From Hydractinia symbiolongicarpus (Eukaryota > Cnidaria > Hydrozoa > Anthoathecata > Hydractiniidae): DNA of 64,000 bases. Below the pieces are notes generated by a model. The model saw only the letters and a program-made list of their open reading frames with translations. It was not told where the DNA came from and ran no database searches. The stretch spans positions 10,108,001 to 10,172,000 of the forward strand of contig NC_079877.1 of NCBI RefSeq assembly GCF_029227915.1, in the 5' to 3' direction. Made by a program: the position numbers and the translations under genes. Below are positions 26,300-40,200 of the stretch, piece after piece. Each line of letters starts with the position of its first letter. Position 1 is the stretch's first letter.

Positions 26300-27190
26300 A
26301 TTTTTTCTGAGGAGTGTTTGTTGAGCTATTTTTAAATACGTGTTATTGTATGAGTTTTGTTTGGTTTCTAGACAAAGCTATTTAAATCCAAAATATTTTT
26401 ATACATACAGGCATATAAAACTTAATTAATTAAAGTTTAAGAACAACTTTAAAACAACTTTGTTATTTTCTACAAGAAGATTTTTAGGCTCTGAAATGTA
26501 TAACAGTGACGTTCTAAGTTCTAATGCCTCCACATGCAAGAACACAACTTCACAAGAAGTATAAATAGTTTAAAAATTTTATTTAACAATGGATTAGAAA
26601 TGAGGAAATCATACAATTCAATATTTTAAAAATTTACTTTTTAAAAAATTATCCTCAGTCACCGAGTATAACAGTCTCCATATAACTAATCACGTGCATT
26701 ATCCTTAATTATTTTTCTATCGTTAAATCACACGTATGGAGTAATGTAATTTGATGCTTTAAACTTCGTAGAAGAGGCGACGGCAGTCATAAGGCCATTC
26801 AAAATTCTCTGAGATCTCCTCACGGCACAGAGAGCTGTTGTGCGTGTGGTGTTTCTAAAAACTTCCAGCTTTATTCAGAATATTCATAAAAGATATGACC
26901 ACTTCAGCGTTGTAAACGCTGTTATCAATGGGGTCATGTGGTCTGAATGCATACATCAATGTGTACACTGGCATTGCCTACTCATTTATTTTCACATGGC
27001 ATAGGCTAACTTGTAGTTTTGTAAAGGCATTTGCTGAACATGCCACACTGTGAACCGAACCATAAACCTTGTGATGGCGAAGTGAACTCTTTAACCACTA
27101 GGCCAGGCGTTGTGCTATTTTGCATATTTGCAAAAAATGCAAAGTGAAGGAAAGAAGGAACCCTATACATTTTTTATACCTACGGTTAAA
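26300..27190. repeat. Dispersed repeat interrupted by a SINE insertion
   Basis: The flanks 26300-26505 and 27114-27190 match in order the uninterrupted copy at about 62745-62975: tgagg(a/g)gtgtttgtt…, aacaactttgttattttNtacaNgaagatttttagg, then attttgcatatttgca and gcaaagtgaagga. About 600 bp sits between the two halves here. Confidence 0.65.
26770..27113 (-). mobile_element. tRNA-derived SINE (5' part recognisable)
   Basis: On the minus strand, starting near 27113, an RNA polymerase III A-box-like TGGCCTAGTGGTTA (27092-27105) is followed after about 35 nt by a B-box-like GGTTCGGTTC (27052-27061). This spacing and order are those of a tRNA head. The 3' limit is not clear; 26770 is an estimate. 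Confidence 0.55.
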
Positions 27191-30100
27191 TGTGAGCTAG
27201 CAAAATTTTAGAGATATTCATAAAGCAGGAAAACATTTGCATTATTTTTTTACAGCGAAACACAACATAAACGGTGGACACAGTGCAACCTTGATCCTAG
27301 GATATGTTGTCCCTTTTTTCATATCAGATGGCGAGACAAACATTTATCAGACTTGTCAGATTGTTCAGACCTATCAATAAGCGTAGCCCGGATAAGAGAC
27401 AAAAAGGCCTTGGAACGAGCTTGAAAACAGTGTGGAGTTCTGGAAGTTTAAGGCATTTAGACGCCCACTGTAAATATGACATGGGTTAACATTGATGGGA
27501 ATACACAAACCATCTTTGAGAAGCAAAATACACAAAATAAAAATAAAATACAAAAAAGGACCCTGTAGTAAGAATTAACATAACCCAAACAAGAGTATTT
27601 TTACCCTGTTTTTTTTAATGGAAGCAAATCTTAAAACCAAGCATTATTAGTAGAAATTATTAATTATCAAGAAATTTTAAAATTAAAACCTTGAATATTA
27701 TAGTAATTAATCTGTATTTTCAGATTACATACAACAAAATAAGCAAAATAGATTTTACATACAGCATAAATTATACAATCCAATTCGATACTGATTGGTC
27801 ACATTGACGATGTCGGTGTCACCAGTATAAAAAATGTACTTTGTGTTATAAATGTTTATGTTTTGAAATTTAGCTACAATTATTTCCCAGCATCCTAATA
27901 ATGGGGCTCAATCTAATTAAAATAATTCTGTCTAAGCGATTTAATTTAGCTATATAATCTCATCATAGGCAAAAATAGACATAAATATTCCATGACGTGT
28001 AAAACATATTAAATGTGGGATTATTGTGGTTCATTTCAATTTTATTGTTCTTCTGCAAAGTGCCGAGAAACGGATCAACGAGCTTGGTTGGACCAACCAA
28101 TTTGCCACCTCACAGCACAATCCCTTAAAAAATCTATTAAGAATGAGAAGAAACGCGAGGCTGAGAGGATCATGGATGTAATCCTCTGTAATCCTCCATA
28201 TTTTAACTTGTTAAAGATAATTAAAAGTGTAAACGCATGTCAAGATGTGCTTAATCCGTTTTCTTCTTTAGCCCGTTCTTATACTGTTCACTATCAATAC
28301 GCAATTTTCATCAAATATTTTTGTTAAAGTAGTCTCGTGAAAACAAAACAAAAAAATAGTAACTATAAATCGTGTCCCGCAGGATTAGTATAATCAAGAT
28401 ATGATTATATCACAATATTAAAGTATCCTCATTTCGTTATAACAGACACAGAAAGTATTAAAGAATTAAGATAACCTTAATTAACGAAACTAAACATTAG
28501 TCTGTTAAATCATTTCTGTAGTAGATCAAATAGTTAAAAAACAAAACTGTAAGATTATCTGTGTTAAGTGGTAAGAATAAACTTGATAAAGTTGTGAGGT
28601 ATTTCGTATTACAGAATAGTTTGTTTTGCGAACAATAACGTTCCAATGTGTGCTTTTGTGGAGTAAGACTATCGAGCCAAACAAGCCAAGGGTAAGATCA
28701 ATTTAAATTTAAGAAAACGTAAAAGTTACAAATTGTAGCCCACTTTAAGGGCTCAAACCTTTTTAAAAGTCACGAATAAAATGTGTCAACACTCGTATGT
28801 TTCTTTGGTTTTCAGTATTTCTTCGTCTGTTGCAAAATAGGTTGACATTTTTCGTTAATATAAAACTAAATAATAGCATGTGTTACCTTTCCAAATAAAA
28901 AGTTATATGTCTAAACTTACGCAAAAACGACTGGTCAGGTTTCAACAATAAACAAGAAGCCTAATCCTGCTTAAAAATCACGCTTTTCGCGGTTTTGCTT
29001 AATTAGAATTTTTTGCGATAGAAAACCTTTGCGGTTGATAGAAATGAAGATATTCTCTATTTGTTTATTTGTACTCTAACAACTTAATTAACATTTTATA
29101 AAAAAAGGTCTTAGCGGTCGTGTGTAATACGAGATTAGTTTTTTTTATGAAATGCTTTTTAGTAGCGAGATTCTTATAGACCATTTCGCATTCAAACATT
29201 TTGCTGAAATAATCTTTTAAAAATTTTAACAATAGCTAGACAACCCAGGGTTTGCAATATCCAGAAAGATTTATTGTAAGCTCCAGCTAGATAGCCACAA
29301 CCCAAACATACAAATAGATAGTATTGGCTGAAATAAAAAGCTCTTATATCAAACTAACTAAAAACTATAACCCACTTCTCTTAACCTTCTCTTAACATCT
29401 GGAAATATACAGAAAATGAATATCCCTGTAGATACACAGTATTTAATAGAGAGAAAGTTCAAAAGAACACCTACAAACACCCCTACTTCCAAACCAAAAT
29501 GGCCTTCGTGAGCTTTTTTTCGTGTTTTGGCGCGATTCCAAAACAAAGTCCGTAAAAATCGTGTTCTGTCGGAATTTCCCGAAACAAAGTTACGCTGTAC
29601 CATTTTGAACAAAACACATCTATTATTGAAGCAAAATTTAAAAAAATGTTTTCTGATGTGGTTTGTGTTCAAATAAACTAGTGAAACCTGCGGAGGTTTT
29701 ATATAAGCAAGTGAAAACTCCAAATGAAAAGGGGATAACTTAAATGTTTCCTTGTGAGCTTTAGATAGATCAAATGAAATGGTCTTGTTTCTGACAGCCA
29801 CAGCCAAGCTTTTACAAAACTGAAGGTATAATTACGCAAGGCTAGGTCCGGACAGTGTAGTGCTATTAATTAAGCCTTAAAGACTGTCTAATTAAAAACC
29901 TTTAAAATTCACCATCAGAAGGATTCACCAGAGTCGACCAACACGCCTATGCTTAAAATATTACCCTATCTGGCCTAAATATGCTCATGATCGTTAATGC
30001 TTATAAAAAACGTGTAATTAGCCGTTAAAGAAAAATTGAAACACAGTGATAAAGGAAAGGCATGACTTAAATGTTGTCGACTTTGTTGTATAAAAACCGT

Positions 30101-31236
30101 ATTTTAAAACCATCGTTTGGGGATGTGAAATTATAAGCTCTATCTGCTGCTTTTTTAGCCAGCAGTTTTAAATGGTGCATGTTGGTATTGCTAAAAATTG
30201 CAAAACGTAAGCTTTGGAGATAAGACCTGCTCCAATGAGTTTGCTCAAGTATAAAGCATAGCTACCAAGTTTAAGATCTTACAGAAAAATAATTTTATGA
30301 TGCCCCCTCGTGACCTCCTTCCGTTTAGGTGACAATAAAAGTCATTTGATGTCATAACGTAAGCGAATATTTTTCAGATGTTTCTTTACCGATTACATGT
30401 CTACGCAAATAGGTTTTAATTCACGACAAAAGTATAATTTCTCAAAGTGGTAAGTTAAATGGAATGCAAGGAGAAAAGACGACGCAAAAAAAGCTGTATT
30501 GTTATGACGTCTGTCGTCCCTAAATTTTGACAACAAGAGAAAATATAAACTTTTATTACAAATCAGTTCATGCAACTAGTTTTTACGTGCCACGAACTAT
30601 CAAAACACACTGTGTTTCATAAAGTGCCAAAGTTTGAAATGTCCTTCCGTCACTTTTCATTAGTTTTGTAATGGAGCGTTTTATAAAAGCTTCTCTGGAC
30701 GCTGGAATATGCAAAATAAGGCGATTTGAAGCCAGGAAAAAATTGATCTTAAGTCCAGCGTCAAAATTAGCCCTTTTTCGAGGAAAAATTATCAGTTATC
30801 CTTTCTTGACAGGTATTTATTAGAGCAACAAACAGTATTTTTCAAAGAAGCATTTATCTCATTTCTGTATTTTGATTTTATTTTTCAAAGAAATTAAGGG
30901 TGTTTATTTTAATTTCCCGGTCCTTTGCAAGTTCGCAATAGAAAGAATATATGTTAACACTGTCTTTGGTCCTTTCACATAGCTATGCAAGTTACGAAGG
31001 ACGGTTAATTATGTTTCTCACAGACTTTGTAGGTTGTATAACGTCGATACAAAATTAAGAACAGAATGCTTTAGCTGTAAGTACTATGTAACCACTGTTA
31101 TCACACCACAAAATTTTGTGATGTGATATGTTTTTATTTTTTGATTAAAGGTAAACGAAGCTGTAATTCTGGTAGTGATAAAGCAAATGAAGCTGCCAAT
31201 TCCGTGACGGTAGTGTAGAAAGTGAACTAAGATGCA

Positions 31237-34200
31237 ATGGAGACGAAAAAGGAGACTAATGTTGAAGAATCTAATATGTCAAACTTACCTCAAAAGTCAA
31301 ATAATAAACTTTTCAGAGATAAAAAGACTACATTTATAGCGATCTCATTGGCCTTAATTTTTTTCTGTAGTTCCTGCGCCCTTGGTATGATTTCTCCGTT
31401 CTTTCCTAGAAAGGTAAAATTATGTTTGTTAAGGTTTCATAGTTTCAAATAAGAGGCGCAAGATCAAGGACTGCCTCCTTGTTTCTTCAAAAGCTCGGAT
31501 AATTTTATACCTGTTACTTATAGCAATCAAATCTTTTTCTAAACTTTTTATAGAAGCCATTCAGAGACTATCACTAAGACCTACTTTTCCTGGCTCTTTT
31601 TTAGTTTTAAGACAAAAACATTATCAACGGTTGGTTAAAAAATCAGGCTGTAAAATAAAATGTGCTTACAAATACATACATATTCTTTGAGAAAAACTGC
31701 AAAATGAGTTAAAATATTTTGAGAAATCTTAATTTTAAGATGTAACACTTGATGACTAATTGTTTGTATTAATTTATGCATGGGAATATAACGATTACAA
31801 TTTTTAATTATAAATTTTCAGGCTTCAGAAAAAGGATGTAGCAAAACAACAATTGGTCTCATATTTTCTGTCCATCCACTTGTCATATTTTTGTTTTCGC
31901 CAATTGTTGGAAAAATGGTAAGTCTATATAATTACACTACAACTGTAATATACCTTTCTCAAGGAATAACTACGTTATTCCTTGACAAAGACGTACCGTT
32001 TCTATATATCTATCTCTGTTAATAATGATTTTAAAAGAACTCATTCATATATATCATATTTATTACAGATAATAACTAAATCCTATTTGGTATGGGCGTT
32101 TTGATCGGATACGGGTGGGAGGAGACATAAAGTGTTCTCTGTTGATAAATTCAGGCAGGGTTATACTTGTGCCAAAAGACATGTGGTATTAGTTAAGAGA
32201 ATGAATAAATATAATTATTTTCTTCATGACATCACTATTTTTTTGTCATTTAATCGGCAATTACCATGACTATTTAAATCGTTTTAGAACTTTCTACATA
32301 TTTATTGCATTCCGCCTTTTTATGTTACAGTCGGAGGCGAGGAAGAGTCAGTTGTTAGAATGGAATCTTAAAGGACAATAATTCTTTCCGTTACTTACTT
32401 ATTTACTTACAAGTTATGTGCATTCCTAAATTTCAGGGTGTTTTTTTGAGAACATGCCTATGTTGCACTTGATAACACTCTTACAAGCAAAACATCACCA
32501 TTGCATAATACTGCCACCTCTTTATATACATTCCAATCACTTCTGACGTGATGTCGATTATTGTTTGATAAACGACAATTAAAAAGAATTTATGACGGAA
32601 GAATTATTACTTTTTTAAAAAGTTTTTAAGCCTATAAACCGATTTGTATTTTTTAGATACCATACATTGGCCCGAAGTTTTGTCTAATTGGAGGTTGCAC
32701 TGTCGAAGGAGCCAGTCTAATACTGTTCGGGTAAACAAAACATATATAAAGTTTGGGGGTTAGCTAAATCGAGGTATCAGAAATACAGTCGACACATCTA
32801 TTGTTTTTAGATTTGCAATACATCTACCCAATGGAATCCCTTTTATTTTGTTTTGTTTTTGTATCCGTATCATCACCGCTCTTGGTTCAGCATGTACTTT
32901 GACAGCTTCGCTCACTTTTACTGCGACTCTGTTCAAAGATAATTTGAATACAGTTAATGTAAGTAAGAATTTGTCAAACAATTTTGCATTTAGGCATTGA
33001 TAACTCAGTTTAATTTCACACTTTGCAGTGTAAAAGCACAAACAATCCTAGATAAACTATTTCCTATCAAATTGGTACCAATGAACTGTAACTCGATAAA
33101 TCATTGTAGTGGAAGAGAACTATTGTTACTTTTGTTGTAAGATCTATGCTTGTAAAAAGTGTTTACTTTTTTTAAATGCCTCTCTGAAGCAAACAAGAAA
33201 ACATTAAAAAAATTTTGTCCAATGTAATGTTCGCTTTGGACCTAAAAAGTGAAGCACAAATTATGTGGTGAATACGCACGAAACTCATACTTGAACTCGA
33301 AAGATTTGTGTAAATGTTATTGAACATATTTTCTTCTTTCTTTCCAAATTATAGCAGTGCTGTGCTTCACTCATAAAATTCTAATCACCCTCTGAATTTT
33401 TTATAATGTTTCCGAGATATAGCTAGAGTAGGGAGGTAATATAATCAGGTTTTAGGTTTTCGACGGTCAAACCCTATTAAAAAACGCTGCTTTTAGACCC
33501 CCTAAAAAATCTGTGACGTCACAGATTTCATCATGCCTCAAATGAGCAGATTTCATCATGCCTCAAATGAGTAAACAGACATTATGACGGCACTCGACAA
33601 AAACTGCTGACAAAAGCGCATGCGCTAATCTGTTTGAATAGGGAAATTCCCTACTCAAATTGCGACCGCTGTTAGTTAAAGTCTGAATCTACTTATAATA
33701 AAGAGAAATGAATTACTTCAGAAATGCAATCAGTAAATTATATAACGCTGTCTCAGCGCCAGTAGCAGCAACACGCGATGCACTCGCAGAGAGACTGCAG
33801 AGTGTGCGAGACACTGTTACTTTTTATTATAACAGGGCGAGGGAGCAAATTGCTGGAAGGACGACGCTGCACGATGAAGTCTAGATTGTTAAGCTGTGCA
33901 AAGAATCTGGTACGACAGATAATACAGCTAAAAATGACTTTGAGAAAGACATTTTTAAGCTAAGGAATAATAGCTTCTTTGGCAAGGCCATGGAAAACGT
34001 TCGCAAGCACCGTGACATCAAACTGGTGACAACGGCCTTTAATTTGGCTCTAGGAAATGCAGCTCTGAAGGGTCATATAGAGATGGTTAAGATTTTTAAA
34101 GAGTGGGGTGCGACAGACTTTAATTGGGCGATGGTACTTGCAGCTGAAAATGGTTACATAGAGATTGTTAAGCTGTGTAAAGAGTGGGGTGTGACAGACT

Positions 34201-37200
34201 TTAATTGTGCGATGGTACTTGCAGCTCTCAATAATCACCTCGAGATTGTTAAGCTGTGCAAAGAGTGGGGTGCGACAGACTTTAATTTGGCTCTACGAAA
34301 TGCAGCTGAAAATGGTCACCTAGAGATTGTTAAGCTGTGCAAAGAGTGGGGTGCGACAGACTTTAATTGGGCTCTACGAATTGCAGCTCTCAAGGGTTAC
34401 ATAGAGATTGTTAAGCTGTGCAAAGAGTGGGGTGCGACAGATTTTGATTGGGCTCTAGAAATTGCAGCTCTCAGGGGTCACCTAGAGATTGTTAAGCTGT
34501 GCAAAGAATGGGGTGCGACAGAGTTTGCTTGGGCTCTAGAAATTGCAGCTGAAAATAGTCACCTCGAGATTGTTGTATTGCTGCGTGGTTTTGATATAAT
34601 TCATGATGAATTGCTGCGGCATCATCAAAAGCGCAATTTTTATGCAAAACTATGGAATGAGGTAATCCCAGTGGCGTGGCATCCCGATCGATATTGGAAT
34701 TGGTGTGTAGACGAGGCAGAAAAGCGCGAGATCTCTAAATTATGGAAGTAATGTCCAGTATTTTGATCCTGGCTGAGGTTTAAAAAAATCTATAATAAAG
34801 AGATGCCTTTCCTATCTGCAGAACAATTTGATGCCTTGAAATCAGAACACGAGAGCATTATGAAGTGGCGTGATGTTCAAAATTGAGTATGTTGAAGAGA
34901 TCAAGACCAAAAAAAAAAAAAGGTGATGCAACTGTCATCACATTGATCGATTGTGATGGTGAACGATTTCAAGCATGGGCAACGAGTGTACTGAGAGAAG
35001 CTTTGATAGGTCGAACATGTTCATTAAATCACTGGGAAAGAATCCGGGTCAATTGTACTATGATTACGACCTTGTGGAAGTGGAAGACTAAAAAGTAATC
35101 TTTTGTGACTGGAGACAGTAACAAAAATAACGAAAAGCCTGGTTGTGCTCAGCCACATAAACAAATGAACAAACTGCGACAGGAAGCTAAAGCCTTAGGT
35201 CTCAAAGGGTACTCCACGTTGAAGCGAATAGACCTTATTGAGGCCATACGCAAGGTCAAGTATAAGGATGCGTCGACACAAACGGACGGACCGAACTGCG
35301 AGCCTTGTGTTAAAATTGCATGGCAGAAAAATCTAGCTCAATATTTGAGGGATCTCGCTCAGCGACGTGTCGTACATGATAGCGACTTGCTCATAGATCA
35401 AGATACAGGAGAAGTGATCGAGATTGTGTAGGTGATATAGTGTTTTGAACAATACACTAGATGCTCTTGCAGAGACGCCAGGCGATCTACGAATAAGCAG
35501 GTGGGGACTGTAGGTAGCGCTGACATACTGCGCGGATTAAAGTTTTTTCAAAATTTCATCTTTGGCTTCTTGCCTGCCTTGCGCCAGCAACTCTGCGCGT
35601 TCATTCTCGTTGATGAATTTCACAGCCTTTTTCGTTCGTTGTCGAATCTGCTCCTTGAGTATCATGTAGCGCTGTTTTGATCCATGTAAACTCGTAGTCT
35701 GAAATTGTACCATCTTGGATCGCTCTGGAAATCTTATCGTATACAGTGTCTAGCTTCGACTCTGCCAGGAGTTTGATGCATTCGTGCTTGTGCACCTTGT
35801 GCTCTAGTCGCTTCGAGGCATTCTTGAGACCTACTTGACCCATTCCCACTGCAAGAGCCGTGGCTTCAAGACCAATTGCTATGGGGGCTCCGAATCTGGT
35901 TGCAAGCGTGGCAATACCTGCTGCGGAGGTGATGACAGTAACAGCAATCATGCCATGATCAGCATAGCGAAGCCCCATCCCCCAAAGCTTGAACTTTTTG
36001 TAGAGTTTTTCTCTCTCTTTGATCTCAGACCGCAGGTACTGCTCGATTTCTTCGATCTTTTTCTGTCTGTAGACCTGACTTTCTTCCGCCAGGCGATCAG
36101 GCTCATGCTCAGGCGCACTTGGCGCCAAAGTTGGGTAAAGCTTCATTGTATCAATCATTTATTCTATGAGTAAATGCATCGTAATTCCGACGAACGAAAC
36201 ATTTTTTTCATGATGATGCTCATCCGTCAGCATGAACTCCAGTCTATCTGTTGAGCCTTTCAAGGGAAGGTAGACTGGGGTGTCAAAACTCCATGTAAGC
36301 ATGTCTCCCCACGCGTTTAACTCTTTCATGGGAAGCAAAGCAAGAATTTTTGATTTTTTCCCATCCAGTAGGCAATCGTCTTCAGCCAGCTGGGGGAAAA
36401 CGAGTCTTAATCTTTGGTACGCGTCAGTTTTGTAGTAGCTGTCATGGTCGCCTTTGGTAAAATACTTTTTTGCAGGGTCGTAGGGTAGCCCCATAAGCTC
36501 TTGCAGTTGTCGATGGATTACCACAGTATACCCGTCACTAACCCTAAGTCTGCAGAGTCCATTTTTCAGGACAAACAGCCTAATCTTGTCCCCTGCCTGA
36601 CTGTTGACGATGGCCGCGATATCTTCAATCTTGTACAAGCCATTCATTATTTCAATTCGGGTAACAGTCTGATCAGGTCCTACTTTGCGTATTGTAAAAT
36701 CGTTGTTACTGTAGAGGTTCAGCCATACGGGCCTGATACTTATCGATTTCAGGGCAATTCTCGTGTCCTGCCCTAGGTAATCTTGAAAAATCGTAGGCTT
36801 CTCTATATCCGTGACATACAGCTGTCTCATGTTTATTCTTAAAGAAACATGAACATTTATAGCTATAACCACAAGGCAAAATACAAGTCCAATAGAGGCG
36901 AATGGCCCCTCGGTGTAATTAATCTAGAACATCAAGACCTCTACGTTTCTACAGAATCGCACATTCCTGTGACCTTCTCGATGTTCACGAAATAGCCCAT
37001 AAAAGTCCCCAATAACCTGTTGAACGACCCGGTTAGTGTAAACTGGACTGGACAAGCCCTTGGCTACTGGAATATACAAGTTAATTTCGCTTGTCATTGC
37101 GCTAGCACCGCCCTGGGTATATCCGCCAAACACTTGAATGGCTCCGTCCCTCTCATCAATAGTATCTTTAAATTCCACGTCTATTACCACATGCGGCGTA

Positions 37201-40200
37201 TCATAGCGAGAATGAAGGTACCCATGCCATACGATGACGGCTTTTCTCAATACGAGAACCCCTACTCTACATCTGGATATGCCCAGATTTGTCGTGAATA
37301 TGGTGCCGACCCCAATGCCCAATACAAGTTTAAGGCTCTCATATCCTCGCTCACAAATGGTAGATGGTGGCCGCAAGTCGATGGGGACTGGGCCAAGTTT
37401 ATCATGTCTACGAGCCAAGGTCTGACATCGGAAGGTCTGTCGAAGCTTAGCGAGAGTATTCGTGTTTACGTGATTATACTACTAGGGTCCCCAGCTGATG
37501 CCAAGGCATCCCTTATAGGTTCGGATGCTGACAATTTTACAGCGAGACAGATACTACTACAGAAATTCGAAGCCATGGTACAACGTGAGGAGAACGTAGG
37601 TCACGATATCACCGAGTTTCAAAAGGTGCTTCATTATGCCAGGACCCCAGTGAATTTTGCCGTGATGCACCACGTGTACATGCTACCATCCGATATGAAC
37701 CTGCGTATTGGTGAAATTGTGGGGTATAACAACAACATCTTGATCGCGCCGTCGAGTGCGATGATTGGCATAAGGCTAGACCTAAACAACAAGCCCACAC
37801 AGCCTCAGGGTTTAAAACGAGGTGCTACGCGGCAAGAAATATCGAGGGGTGGTGCCACCCTAACCCGGGACTCTGAAAAGATGCCACCGATATCTCAGTC
37901 AGGTCTAGGAGACCCTCACGAGGAAACCAAGGCCACCTTGGTTACTGCGGGAGTAGGTCTCACCTTAGCATATCTATGGCTTAAATAAAGGTGCTCATGC
38001 TGAGCTGCAAGGCGATCTAATATGTTCGTCAACATACTAGATCATCTACGATAGTTTACCTCTCTTCCCAAAATATGTCACAACAAGAGCAGCAGCGGCA
38101 GCGATCGCCATGTATAGATGCTTGGCTACATATTCGACAACTCTCGCAGCCACTCTGAAAAAGAACGAGACAACCGTGCCAATAATCCCTGGTAACGCCG
38201 CACCTGCCTTACCTGCCAGGTATTTCAAAAATTTTCCAAGCCTTTCCAGCAGTTTTTGTATGAAACCCTTCCCTGCGGCACTTCCTCCCGCGCCTGTTGC
38301 AGAACCACCACCACCTGTAACTGCGAGTACGATGGTGGAAATCAGTAGACCAACAGCCGAGACGATGGTTGCTATAGTAATCCCTTGCTCCTTGAACAAG
38401 ATTCTAAGCTTTTCAGCTAGAGATTTATCGCCTTCTGTGATTTTCATCAGCGTTTCCTTAATTGCTTTCAGTTGTCTCTGAGTGTCAGATGATAGTAAGC
38501 CGTGTGCTTCTCGTACTGCTTCCTTTTGATCTTGGAGTCGTTCTAGCTCTTCCCTAGCCCTTCCAAGGCCTTCGTTCCATATAGCTAGCTGCTCCTCGGA
38601 TGCCCCATGTTTCTTCGTCTCAAGCCTTTTCACCCTGGCTTCTGCTTTGGCGATCTCGCTGTCGTAGAAGATCATCTTGCTTTTCAAGTGCTTTAGGTTA
38701 CCCTTTAGGGTTTGAAGCTCGAGGTTGATCCCTCTTCTTTCACGCTCTGTGAAACCAAAGGGAGTCTCTTCAATCAGGCTCTCCGTTTCATCAAGGACGT
38801 TCTCGAGCAGCGGCATCATTTCGATATCATCGGCCTTCTGTTGCTGAGCCGCTAGGCGATCAACGTGAACAATCTCGTTAAGGAGTTTCTGAGCCATTAC
38901 CTTACTGCCTTTGTTTGGTGTAGTATAGTCGGTAAACCCCATAGCTCGCAAGCGATTTGTACCTAACCTCCTCCGTATCTCAGCAACGCTCCTTAATTCA
39001 CCATTCCTTTTAGTGATCTCTATGCCATCTAAAAGAAGCTGGTTTCCTTGTGCCTCAAACTCGTTATAAAATCTCGCGATTGGCCGCCCCAGCTCCTCAC
39101 CAAGGTGTTCGTAAAGATCGTTGACCTTTGATTTTAACAGCTCTTCCCTCTGTCTTGTCGTGGTGTCAGTGAGGTCGCCTCGTGCTGAGCCGGATTGACC
39201 CTGATCTTGCTCCTGATCTGGCGCCAGGCGATCTGGCGTTAGCGTGGAGAAATTGGCATCAGGTCTACTGAAAGATCCATCCTCGTCTGAAATTTTTTCC
39301 TCTGGTGTAAAGTTGTCTCCTTCGTATATTGGATTAATCGGCATTGCATTTATTTGAAACGAATATCAGCTAATAATAAAACATGAGTAACATATTCGGA
39401 ACTAAGCTCGATCCCTACGCGGAGATTAAAACAATGATGGCTATGAAAGGTAACAAGCAGCGCGTAAAAGTACGTTATGTGCCTAGTACGATTAATCAGA
39501 ACGAGGACTTGTATGTTGACATTCCCAACATGGGGCAGAACGATGTAATTTTTCCAGGTAGTATCAAACTAATTTTCAATCTGGAACTTACGGGAACAAA
39601 CACGAAGCGCACTATCGTCAGCAACATAGGCAAAGCCTTGGTGAAAGATCTACGTATCACCCTGAACGGTAACGAGGTACAGAATATAAGCGATTTCAGC
39701 ACCCTGGCGGTCTACCGGGATCTCTGGCTACCAAAATTTGATTGGGAAAACAACTTGATCCTAGAGGGGATCAATCCGAACGACGGTACAATCCGCGCCC
39801 TACAGGTGAAAGCGACTGATTATGTCGGCACGGATGAGGAAAAAGCGATCGTCGCAGCTTACGGCAACATCTTTTGCATCCCTATCGGTAAAATGTTTGA
39901 ATTGACACGAGACTTGCCGTTCTACCAGCCAGGGCTACACGATAGGCTGCAATTCGTTATACATTTTGCATCGTACGGTGATGTTATCAAAGATGGTGGT
40001 ACGGTGTCTTCAGGAAGCACGGCAGCTAAGCCCGCAGACAGTGCGTACAAGATCACTAATATCGCATTAGCGTTTGACAAGGTTAATAATGAGGGTCTCG
40101 CGAGCGCTATGATGTCACGGTATAGTCGTTTAGCGCTACCCTATGAAAGGGTTCTCCGTAGCAAGGTTGTCACGATAAAAAAGGCTGATACCAGCTACAA

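Larger units (their letters stand above)
20770..31236. other. Intergenic DNA between receptor and transporter genes
   Basis: No exon that I can support. The longest open frames (for example 29358-29807 minus and 23157-23483 plus) lack recognisable domains. The stretch contains a degenerate ~28-bp array of 'acttggctta(g)ttct' words at about 25690-25850, and a composite repeat with a SINE at 26300-27190. Confidence 0.4.

Noticed and set aside
29358-29807. 149-codon minus-strand frame
   Set aside because: No domain, no splice context and a composition expected of AT-rich noncoding DNA.
35601-35670. TGA at 35601 as the true end of the minus-strand membrane-protein gene
   Set aside because: The other frame carries a well-formed charged helix up to TAA near 35542, so the gene most likely continued there before a one-base change.
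37020-37211. Upstream extension of the plus-strand 37212 gene
   Set aside because: This part is antisense to the minus-strand gene with convincing protein character ([11 protein letters not shown]…[10 protein letters not shown]), so it is a shadow.
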